Shown: positions 1 through 4,299 of the stretch, one piece after another | How the letters are laid out: every line of letters begins with the position of its first letter | Position numbering within the stretch: position 1 is the first letter of the stretch | NCBI GenBank assembly: GCA_025449795.1 | Contig: JANWIQ010000015.1 | Coordinates: forward strand, 1-5,830 | Source: Minisyncoccota bacterium | GTDB lineage: Bacteria; Patescibacteriota; Microgenomatia; Levybacterales; UBA12049 | Direction: 5' to 3' | Length of the DNA: 5,830 nt | Position numbers and translations under genes: made by a program | Notes under the pieces: model-generated | Seen by the model: only the letters and a program-made list of their open reading frames with translations | Databases searched by the model: none | Told to the model about the DNA's origin: nothing

Positions 1-13
1 AAATTTTGCTATC

Positions 14-43
14 TTGACAAGTATTATAGGACTGCGGTACAAT
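14..43 (+). promoter_or_regulatory. Sigma70-type promoter of the small membrane protein gene
   Basis: A perfect -35 box TTGACA (14-19) is followed by an 18-base spacer and a good -10 box TACAAT (38-43). The expected transcription start is near base 50, only about four bases before the ATG at 54, so the mRNA would be leaderless or nearly so. No Shine-Dalgarno site could fit. An imperfect inverted repeat, CTG-G-CCA / TGG-CAG with loop CGTA, covers 44-60, over the predicted start site and start codon. It could be an operator, but this is speculative. Confidence 0.7.
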
Positions 44-53
44 CTGGCCACGT

Positions 54-329
54 ATGGCAGCTCCAAAAGAAACGCTTAGTATTTTTCAAGAAGGAAAAGG
101 TATAGTCAGACCTCCATATCCCCCAGCCTCCGAGAGTGCAAGGAGAGAGCATCGGTTTACACCACCAAGCACGGAGGCACTCAACGTTCTTGCTGCAGGT
201 CAGGCTGTTGCCTTAGTTTTAAGTGTTCTCAGTATGGTGCATCCTTTTCTTACAATTATGTACGGTGGATTATTTGCCCTCACACAATTAGCAATCTTGC
301 AAAATAAACGGCGAAATGGATCCAACTGA
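54..329 (+). CDS. Hypothetical small membrane protein, two TM helices
   Basis: A 91-residue protein that I do not recognise. Residues 1-42 are polar and proline-rich (RPPYPP at 19-24, TPPS near 37), with no signal peptide. Residues 43-61 and about 64-82 are hydrophobic and separated by a short turn around His63-Pro64, which suggests a helical hairpin in the inner membrane. The C-terminal tail is basic (NKRRN, 84-88). By the positive-inside rule both ends should be cytoplasmic. The ATG lies directly behind a strong promoter, which supports this start and a leaderless transcript. The gene stands alone, and a stretch of about 190 bases without a convincing gene follows. No function can be assigned. 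The promoter placement and membrane pattern are the reasons to believe it is real. Confidence 0.65.
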   Translation: MAAPKETLSIFQEGKGIVRPPYPPASESARREHRFTPPSTEALNVLAAGQAVALVLSVLSMVHPFLTIMYGGLFALTQLAILQNKRRNGSN

Positions 330-352
330 GTTTCTTCTGCCATCTTATTATG

Positions 353-466
353 CTACAGCATAGATACGCTAACCTCTGTCTTGTCAAAGTAGAGTCTACC
401 TATTTTGTTGGTACCGAACTCCCAAATACTCCTCTGTTTGGTCTGCTCTGCATTGATACCTTTCAT
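353..466 (-). other. Possible 37-codon minus-strand ORF in an otherwise gene-poor gap
   Basis: The gap 330-517 has no clear gene. On the minus strand an ORF starts with ATG at 466 (MKGINAEQTK...) and ends at 353. It has an AGAGGA Shine-Dalgarno-like site eight bases upstream of the ATG, which is better than any site before the accepted genes. A second, overlapping minus-strand ORF (396-509, beginning MIEIDISPGVEDIK) uses another frame. I recognise neither product. They may be one decayed gene split by a frameshift, or chance. An inverted repeat TATGC-TACA-GCATA (349-362) lies across the ORF's end, with no T-run. Confidence 0.2.
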
Positions 467-517
467 TTTTAATATCCTCTACTCCTGGTGAAATATCTAT
501 TTCTATCATCTTCCCAC

Positions 518-547
518 TTGACACGTATGGTGCTAGTTAATTATTTT
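518..547 (+). promoter_or_regulatory. Promoter P1, near-copy of the promoter at 1208
   Basis: TTGACA (518-523), an 18-base spacer and TATTTT (542-547) as the probable -10. From 518 to 553 it matches 1208-1243 at all but about five positions, sharing TATGGT, CTAGTT and TTATTTTGTATAT. Conservation extends through the spacer, where ordinary promoters vary freely. This suggests a recent duplication or a shared operator. The predicted start is near 554, leaving a leader of about 100 bases before the ATG at 657. Confidence 0.6.
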
Positions 548-553
548 GTATAT

Positions 554-569
554 GGGCACTATATTGTCC
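554..569 (+). promoter_or_regulatory. 5' leader hairpin with ACTATATT loop (copy 1)
   Basis: GGGC (554-557) pairs with GTCC (566-569), including one G:U pair, around the eight-base loop ACTATATT (558-565); the loop's outer A and T could also pair. It sits at the predicted 5' end of the transcript from P1. The same loop in a different stem occurs after P2 (1246-1265). Alone this stem is weak. The comparison with the second copy is what makes it credible. Confidence 0.4.
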
Positions 570-606
570 AAATTTAATCGGGATTGAAGACAAAAGAATA
601 CGTACT

Positions 607-650
607 TACCTTTTCCTTTCCCTTTTCTTACTATTCCTTTTCCTTTTACC
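607..650 (+). repeat. Pyrimidine-rich tract in the leader of the 178-aa protein gene
   Basis: Nearly all C and T on the plus strand, with CCTTTTCCTTT at 609-619 repeated at 636-646 (27-base offset). It ends just before the ATG at 657. The gene has no purine-rich Shine-Dalgarno site, so a C/U-rich leader may help ribosome loading or bind a protein; that is inference. The reading frame of the gene is open through the tract (it would read PFPFPF...) but contains no standard start codon there. Confidence 0.5.
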
Positions 651-656
651 ATTAGA

Positions 657-1193
657 ATGCCTCCTATGGGTCGAAGCAGTGAACATATGGCATTTGGATT
701 ACCTGCGCCACGAGGATTTGACCAATCTGGCGCCTTGGCATTTTTTGGCCGTTTGAAACAAAGAGTTGAAGAACGCCAAGCAGGACTTCCTGCGCCCACA
801 GAAGAAGCGCAATACGTGCTAAGGGTTATTGGAGATATCCTCAAAGATCTTACAGGAAGATCCTACGAAATGCTACTTGCGAATCCGTATCAAGTTGTAA
901 AACCAATGGGTATTGAAAGACCTGCACTTTTGGAAATGCAAGAAGAAAATTTGGTGATGGCTGCATTTGCACCCGGAGGAATTAGCGTAACAACTCCAAA
1001 TAACACCTACTTTCTTTTTGGAAGAGAAATGCAGCTTGATGAATCAACTCTCAGAGGAGCAGGAAGAGAATTCTATAGCCATTTTGCAAGCGGAAAAGAT
1101 AAGAGGTTTTCTCTTCTTTCCCATAGCATCAAGAAAGATATTTTCGAAAAAAATATAACTGAGCAAGTCTTCTCTCTGAAACCAAGACAATAG
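657..1193 (+). CDS. Hypothetical protein, 178 aa
   Basis: I do not recognise this protein. It is soluble, with no signal peptide or membrane segment. The N-terminal third holds two GLPAP-type stretches (14-18 and 43-47) flanking a charged helix (about 27-42, LKQRVEERQ). A helical segment follows at about 48-75. The middle (about 85-120) looks beta-rich, with the hydrophobic runs LVMAAFAP and TYFLFGRE. The tail is basic and helical (SHSIKKDIFEK). The ATG at 657 is the first start codon after an in-frame stop at 585-587; 666 and 687 are alternatives. There is no Shine-Dalgarno site. Expression probably comes from P1 at 518. The next gene has its own near-identical promoter, so the two may be co-regulated. 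No terminator is visible after the stop. Confidence 0.7.
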   Translation: MPPMGRSSEHMAFGLPAPRGFDQSGALAFFGRLKQRVEERQAGLPAPTEEAQYVLRVIGDILKDLTGRSYEMLLANPYQVVKPMGIERPALLEMQEENLVMAAFAPGGISVTTPNNTYFLFGREMQLDESTLRGAGREFYSHFASGKDKRFSLLSHSIKKDIFEKNITEQVFSLKPRQ

Positions 1194-1207
1194 TCCATAA
1201 TTCCCTC

Positions 1208-1237
1208 TTGACATCTATGGTACTAGTTTGTTATTTT
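1208..1237 (+). promoter_or_regulatory. Promoter P2, near-copy of P1
   Basis: TTGACA (1208-1213), an 18-base spacer and TATTTT (1232-1237). The predicted transcription start is near 1244-1245. The spacer keeps the TATGGT and CTAGTT blocks seen in P1 at 518-547. It drives the helix-turn-helix gene. Because the -10 region covers the TTG at 1236, that codon cannot be the translation start of the downstream gene. Confidence 0.62.
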
Positions 1238-1245
1238 GTATATAG

Positions 1246-1265
1246 GTAATCACTATATTGATTAC
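1246..1265 (+). promoter_or_regulatory. 5' leader hairpin with ACTATATT loop (copy 2)
   Basis: A perfect six-base stem GTAATC/GATTAC (1246-1251 with 1260-1265) closes the loop ACTATATT (1252-1259). It begins within a base or two of the predicted start of the P2 transcript. The loop is identical to the one after P1 (558-565), while the stem differs in sequence and length yet still pairs. That is the pattern expected of a selected RNA structure or of a dyad operator. Confidence 0.5.
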
Positions 1266-1286
1266 GAAAGAGTACGTCTTGAGCCT

Positions 1287-1496
1287 ATGCCTGATCAATT
1301 ACTATCAATCAATAACCTTCCAGATCTTCTTACGGTAAAGGAAGTTGCAAATGTTTTGCGCGTTAGTCCACTTACGATAAAACGCTGGGGAAAAAGAGGT
1401 AAATTACCAGCTATCCGCATTAATTCCCGAGGAGACCGCAGATATAAAAAAGAAGCAGTCCTCTGGCTTCTTGGCATGCAACAGAAAACTGTGTAA
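1287..1496 (+). CDS. Excisionase/MerR-like helix-turn-helix DNA-binding protein
   Basis: A 69-residue protein that is essentially a single winged helix-turn-helix of the HTH_17/excisionase type. From about residue 14 it reads LLTVKEVANVLRVSPLTIKRW (helix, turn, recognition helix), followed by the wing GKLPAIRI...DRRYKKEAV and a final short helix (LWLL). This fold is used by phage and plasmid excisionases and by small MerR-like regulators; free-standing versions usually act as DNA-bending or repressor proteins. The ATG at 1287 is chosen because the upstream in-frame TTG (1236) lies inside the promoter's -10 box. The 43-base leader contains the ACTATATT hairpin, and only a weak purine stretch precedes the start. 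No integrase is next to it. It may control its own promoter and the matching P1. The stop codon lies in the loop of a strong hairpin. Confidence 0.8.
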   Translation: MPDQLLSINNLPDLLTVKEVANVLRVSPLTIKRWGKRGKLPAIRINSRGDRRYKKEAVLWLLGMQQKTV

Positions 1497-1508
1497 ACAG
1501 TTTTCTGT
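1481..1508 (+). terminator. 11-bp perfect hairpin around the HTH gene stop codon
   Basis: ACAGAAAACTG (1481-1491) and CAGTTTTCTGT (1498-1508) form a perfect 11-bp stem around a six-base loop TGTAAA, which contains most of the TAA stop (1494-1496). No T-run follows on either strand, so a classical intrinsic terminator is not proven. It may instead protect the mRNA 3' end or separate the convergent units that meet here. Confidence 0.4.
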
Positions 1509-1512
1509 AAAT

Positions 1513-1561
1513 CTCAAAGCTCAAATTGCAAACCTCAAAAAGACAAATTTTAATCTCAAAA
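1513..1561 (-). repeat. Degenerate heptamer repeat (TTTGAG-type) behind the four-helix-bundle pseudogene
   Basis: CTCAAA on the plus strand (TTTGAG on the minus strand) occurs at 1513, 1520, 1534 and 1555, with spacings of 7, 14 and 21 bases, all multiples of seven. The intervening units are decayed heptamers such as TGCAAAC. The array ends one base before the pseudogene's stop codon, on its downstream side, so it may travel with that gene as a 3' tail. Confidence 0.5.
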
Positions 1562-1836
1562 CTATTTCTTCCCTTTTAGCGTTAGAACACTTGATCCAAG
1601 CATATTACAAATTTCCGAGGCTTCAGCTAGTAGAATCTCGCATTTTGGTTTTAGATCAATGTACGAATCACTCAGCTCGATGTTGCGGATCGCAAGAGTT
1701 GATCACCAATTGACCAAAATGCTCTCTTCTCTGAAAGCTGATTAACAATTTTAATAACATCAAGAGAAAATTTATAAGCTCTTATCTTCACATCAGGAGA
1801 TTTTATATTTGTAGCTGTAGATTTGCGATGTAACAT
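1562..1836 (-). pseudogene. Four-helix-bundle (S23/IVP-type) protein, internally deleted and frameshifted
   Basis: From ATG at 1836 the minus strand encodes 54 residues that contain the family's N-terminal signature: AYKFSLDVIKIVNQLSEKRA, then WSIGDQLLRSATSS, then a stop at 1672-1674. A second frame begins right at this point and runs DSYIDLKPKCEILLAEAS, then EICNMLGSSVLTLKGKK, then a stop at 1562-1564. That is the family's usual C-terminus. Intact members are about 115-130 residues. The missing stretch is the centre, normally IGAN-type followed by IALKSANET-type helices, roughly 40-45 residues. So a deletion joined the two ends out of frame. These proteins are encoded in 23S rRNA intervening sequences in some bacteria and are common stand-alone genes in CPR genomes; their role is poorly known. 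It begins 17 bases after the GalT-like gene's stop, on the same strand. Confidence 0.8.
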
Positions 1837-1853
1837 TTAAGTTTTAACATTTT

Positions 1854-2756
1854 CTACACCTCCGTAGCGTAAGTGGCTCTATTTTCTCTTTGGATCTTCT
1901 CTACATCCGGATTTGCAAAATGCTCTTTAATAAAGGCTATGGTTTCTTTGGGGTCCTGGGTATTTACAAAGACATTTGTCCCCAGCTCAAAGCCACCAAG
2001 TCTTTTGAGTCTGGGAATAAGGCGAAGATACCAATTTTTTTCGGGGGAAATATAAAAATTAAATGGAAATTCATGTCCGTGACGAAGGTCCATGAGCTGG
2101 ATCACCCGCTGCAAAGCAACGGCAAAATCCGACAACTCTGCCTCGGTGATACTGCCAAACCCTTCGACTCCGCTCAGGGTCATAGATCCTTCCCCACTCT
2201 TTCGGGGGGCTATCCATACTTCATCCGGCCATTGCAAAACATCTGGACAGAAAATAGAGAAAAAATCTGTGTCATAACGCATGTCGGGAATCGCTTCGAG
2301 AGCGGGAATTTGTGTACTCACATCTTGCGGAATTACCACCAACTGGGTATGGGGGTGTGGCAAACTCTCCCCTCCTTCAATACCATGGTTATTGAAAATA
2401 TACACGTTTCCCTGCCCCTGGTGAGCAAGAAATCGTGCTTTATATGCTTGCAGAAGAAGCTGCACGTTTTCTATCGGCAACTCATCAATATTTTTGTGGT
2501 GGTCCGGGGAATGGATAATGACTTCGTGATAGGGGGCAAACGGATATTTATTCGCGAGCACTCGCACTTGCCAATTTGCATCATTTGGCTCTCCACCGAT
2601 TCTATATAATTCTTCTTCCTGTCCTTCTTGTCCTACACAAAATGGACAGATAGCCGGCTCTGTGGCATGGGCAATATTAGGGCGTTTTTGTCTTCGGGGA
2701 GCCATAATAACCCACAACTTGGCAAGAGAATCATGGAGAAAAGAATAATCTGACAT
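1854..2756 (-). CDS. Galactose-1-phosphate uridylyltransferase-like protein (HIT superfamily)
   Basis: A 300-residue cytoplasmic enzyme of the GalT branch of the HIT superfamily, which moves a nucleotidyl group between a UDP-sugar and a hexose-1-phosphate. The start WVIMAPRRQKRP (15-26) matches the family's N-terminal strand. CPFC (37-40) is the zinc-type cysteine pair. KYPFAPYHEVIIHSP (70-84) and the active motif SLPHPHTQ (131-138) follow; His136 is the expected uridylylated nucleophile. The C-terminal half reads FPFNFYI...WYLRLIPR...GGFELGTNVFVNTQDP. It lacks the usual H.H.E in that strand, so it is closer to the divergent short GalT/DUF4931 type, and the true substrates are uncertain. ATG 2756 is chosen over TTG 2762. 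No Shine-Dalgarno site is visible. Residues 192-199 (MTLSGVEG) are encoded by a palindrome-type repeat. Confidence 0.85.
   Translation of the reverse strand: MSDYSFLHDSLAKLWVIMAPRRQKRPNIAHATEPAICPFCVGQEGQEEELYRIGGEPNDANWQVRVLANKYPFAPYHEVIIHSPDHHKNIDELPIENVQLLLQAYKARFLAHQGQGNVYIFNNHGIEGGESLPHPHTQLVVIPQDVSTQIPALEAIPDMRYDTDFFSIFCPDVLQWPDEVWIAPRKSGEGSMTLSGVEGFGSITEAELSDFAVALQRVIQLMDLRHGHEFPFNFYISPEKNWYLRLIPRLKRLGGFELGTNVFVNTQDPKETIAFIKEHFANPDVEKIQRENRATYATEV
2159..2180 (-). repeat. Palindrome-type repeat inserted in frame in the GalT-like gene
   Basis: The core CCTTCGACTCCGCTCAGG (2161-2178) is flanked by ACCCT/AGGGT arms. It matches 4169-4186 at 16 of 18 bases. On the gene's strand it supplies MTLSGVEG, which lies between APRKSGEG and FGSITEAEL. 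In relatives I recall, these two blocks are almost adjacent, so it looks like an insertion that kept the frame. This resembles the in-frame palindromic elements known in Rickettsia genes. Confidence 0.55.
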
Positions 2757-2764
2757 ATACAAAT

Positions 2765-2800
2765 AATACCAATACTACAAATAAATACCAATACTACAAA
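2765..2800 (-). repeat. Two 17-bp direct repeats upstream of the GalT-like gene
   Basis: AATACCAATACTACAAA occurs exactly at 2765-2781 and 2784-2800 (19-base period). Read on the minus strand this is TTTGTAGTATTGGTATT twice, immediately upstream of the GalT-like start at 2756. It shares the GTAGTATTGG core with the opposite-facing array at 2914-2951. It probably overlaps the GalT-like promoter region; no convincing -10/-35 pair could be fixed here. Confidence 0.75.
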
Positions 2801-2913
2801 TATTTCAATTAATTACTTCGTGTTTTGTTAATGATACTGCTTATGATAGCAATAATCTCTAAATTCTCTTTCAAAATACTTTCCATACGTCTTTTGAATT
2901 GCAGATTTGAGGC

Positions 2914-2951
2914 ATTGGTAGTATTTGACATTAGTAGTATTGGTAGTATTT
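2914..2951 (+). repeat. TAGTATTKG-type repeats upstream of the glycosyltransferase gene
   Basis: ATTGGTAGTATTT occurs exactly at 2914-2926 and 2939-2951, with ATTAGTAGTATT between. The unit is roughly TAGTATT(G/T)G. GTAGTATTGG (2934-2943) is the reverse complement of CCAATACTAC in the array at 2765-2800. So each divergent gene is preceded by the same repeat read in its own direction. Confidence 0.7.
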
Positions 2952-2952
2952 C
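2925..2952 (+). promoter_or_regulatory. Possible promoter of the glycosyltransferase gene within the repeat array
   Basis: TTGACA at 2925-2930 is a perfect -35 box and interrupts the nonamer array. The best -10 at usual spacing is TATTTC (2947-2952, 16-base spacer), which is poor but resembles the TATTTT of P1 and P2. The predicted start is near 2959, about 60 bases before the ATG at 3020. Confidence 0.35.
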
Positions 2953-3019
2953 CCTGCCTCTTTCCATCTTACTACATTATTCTCATGGGATGCACGAGGA
3001 GAAAAAATACAATTGCTTT

Positions 3020-4111
3020 ATGAGAATTGGAATTGCCGGTACTCTTTGGCTCAATACTCCACCAACAAATTATGGTGGGACAGAAAGCGTGATTGCCAAT
3101 TTGGTGAATGGACTAACTAAAAAAGGGCATGACGTCAGCTTTTTTGGCCCAGCAACTGCCAAGCTCAATGCAAAAATCATCCCCACCATTCCTCTTCCCC
3201 TTCGGGATATGCATATTCCTTGGGAAAATACTTCCTACACCCTTCATCACTTTACCCAAATTTTTAACCGTGCAAAAGACTTTGACCTCATACATGTACA
3301 TTTGAATAAAGCGCAGGATTATGTTGCTTTACCATTTTCTGTATACACAAATACCCCAACGCTTTTCACAACCCATTTCCGCTTACCCGATAAAAAATAT
3401 CACCTGGACCGATATACGGTGCTCTCTGCCTATCCCCATCTTCCCTACTCTTCAATTTCCAAAAGCCAACAAGTTTCATGGATACATTTTATTGGAAATA
3501 TCTATAACGCTGTTAATCTATCGAAATATCCTTTTTCTGCCACCACACAGGAATATTTTGTGTGGTTGGGGAAAATAATGCCCATAAAAGGGACAAAGGA
3601 AGCAATTCTTGCGGCCAAAAAAGCAAAAGTAACATTATATATTTTGGGCGTTATTGATAAAGGTATCCCACAACATCTCCAGTATTTTGAAGAGGAAATT
3701 GCCCCCCTTATTGATAATCAACAAATTTTGTTGTACCAGTCAGTCGGCCTTCCACAAAAAGCCCAACTTTTGGGGAAAGCAAAAGCCCTTTTAAATCCTA
3801 TCCAATGGGAAGAACCTTTTGGCCTGGTGATGATAGAAGCACAGGCTACCGGCACGCCGGTTATTGCCTACAAAAGGGGTGCGAGCCCCGAAGTAGTGCA
3901 GGAGGGAAAAACAGGATTTTTGGTAGAAAATGTCGAGGAGATGGTCGCAGCAATGGGAAAAATAGATACTCTGCGCCGACAAGACTGCCGGGCATTTGTT
4001 GAAGAGCATTTCACTACAGAAAAAATGGTGGAAGGATACCTAGAAGCATACAAAACAGTCATACAAAACTGGCCGGAATATTACAAAAGACAAACAAGTA
4101 TCCATGGTTAA
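3020..4111 (+). CDS. GT4-family (GT-B fold) glycosyltransferase
   Basis: A 363-residue retaining glycosyltransferase, presumably moving a sugar from a nucleotide sugar to an unknown acceptor in the cytoplasm. The N-terminal Rossmann half starts MRIGIAGTLW and has the acceptor-loop signature PPTNYGGTE (14-22). The second half begins VWLGKIMPIKGTKEAI (181-196); Lys190 fits the conserved donor-phosphate lysine. Then come ALLNPIQWEEPFGLVMIEA with the E-x7-E pair Glu265/Glu273, TGTPVIAYKRGASPEVV and GKTGFLV, all typical of Glycos_transf_1. There is no membrane segment. The start at 3020 is set by the family's N-terminus; the frame is open further upstream (ATG 2990, TTG 2825), but those residues do not belong to the fold. 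GAGGAG at 2996-3001 is too far from 3020 to serve it well. OtsA-like follows, so a joint role in glucoside or trehalose-type synthesis is plausible. The specificity cannot be read from sequence. Confidence 0.88.
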   Translation: MRIGIAGTLWLNTPPTNYGGTESVIANLVNGLTKKGHDVSFFGPATAKLNAKIIPTIPLPLRDMHIPWENTSYTLHHFTQIFNRAKDFDLIHVHLNKAQDYVALPFSVYTNTPTLFTTHFRLPDKKYHLDRYTVLSAYPHLPYSSISKSQQVSWIHFIGNIYNAVNLSKYPFSATTQEYFVWLGKIMPIKGTKEAILAAKKAKVTLYILGVIDKGIPQHLQYFEEEIAPLIDNQQILLYQSVGLPQKAQLLGKAKALLNPIQWEEPFGLVMIEAQATGTPVIAYKRGASPEVVQEGKTGFLVENVEEMVAAMGKIDTLRRQDCRAFVEEHFTTEKMVEGYLEAYKTVIQNWPEYYKRQTSIHG

Positions 4112-4148
4112 ATTGCTACATTGTTTTATTGTTATGTATACCTAGGGG

Positions 4149-4249
4149 TGCCAACCGCGAGTTTTTCTCCTTCGACTTTGCTCAGGATAAAAAGGGTCGC
4201 AAGCACTCGCTTGCCCTGAGTGTACCGAAGGGAAAAGTTGCGGTTGGCA
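4149..4249. repeat. 101-bp nested inverted repeat (MITE/REP-like element)
   Basis: Perfect 10-bp ends, TGCCAACCGC (4149-4158) and GCGGTTGGCA (4240-4249), enclose a long imperfect stem. Inside, CCTTCGACTTTGCTCAGG (4169-4186) faces CCTGAGTGTACCGAAGG (4215-4231), two opposed copies of the core also found in the GalT-like gene. The centre forms GCAAGC-ACTC-GCTTGC (4199-4214). No T-run follows, so it is not a simple terminator, though a folded transcript could slow polymerase or protect the upstream mRNA. It lies between the GT4 gene and the OtsA-like gene. The surrounding 4112-4299 contains nothing else I can name apart from AT-rich DNA before the ATG. Confidence 0.75.
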
Positions 4250-4299
4250 GGACCCAAAGAAAATATCAATATACTATTTAATATAACAAAATACTAACT

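Noticed and set aside
533..844. 103-codon minus-strand ORF
   Set aside because: Its KGKGKGK stretch is only the pyrimidine tract read backward, and the rest is antisense to the 178-aa protein gene and P1.
1236..1286. TTG start for the HTH gene
   Set aside because: It overlaps the -10 box and the hairpin of P2, so it would not be in the transcript.
1471..1713. 80-codon plus-strand ORF after the HTH gene
   Set aside because: It is antisense to the four-helix-bundle relic and the heptamer repeat, and overlaps the end of the HTH gene without a ribosome site.
1890..2609. 239-codon plus-strand ORF opposite the GalT-like gene
   Set aside because: The minus strand has clear GalT motifs (CPFC, HPHTQ) across the same bases; the plus-strand product is cysteine- and isoleucine-rich and has no recognisable domain.
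2809..2886. 25-codon minus-strand ORF (MESILKENLEII...) in the divergent intergenic region
   Set aside because: Helix-like and slightly protein-like, but too short, with no ribosome site or recognised family; possibly a gene relic.
2765..2951. CRISPR array
   Set aside because: Repeats are short, only two copies per side, with no regular unique spacers and no cas genes.
2825..3019. N-terminal extension of the GT4 gene to TTG 2825 or ATG 2990
   Set aside because: The extension would include the repeat array and the probable promoter; the GT-B fold begins at MRIGIAG (3020).
4270..4287. -10 boxes TATACT (4270-4275) and TATAAC (4282-4287) before the OtsA-like gene
   Set aside because: The stretch is AT-rich enough to give such boxes by chance, and no -35 lies at proper distance.
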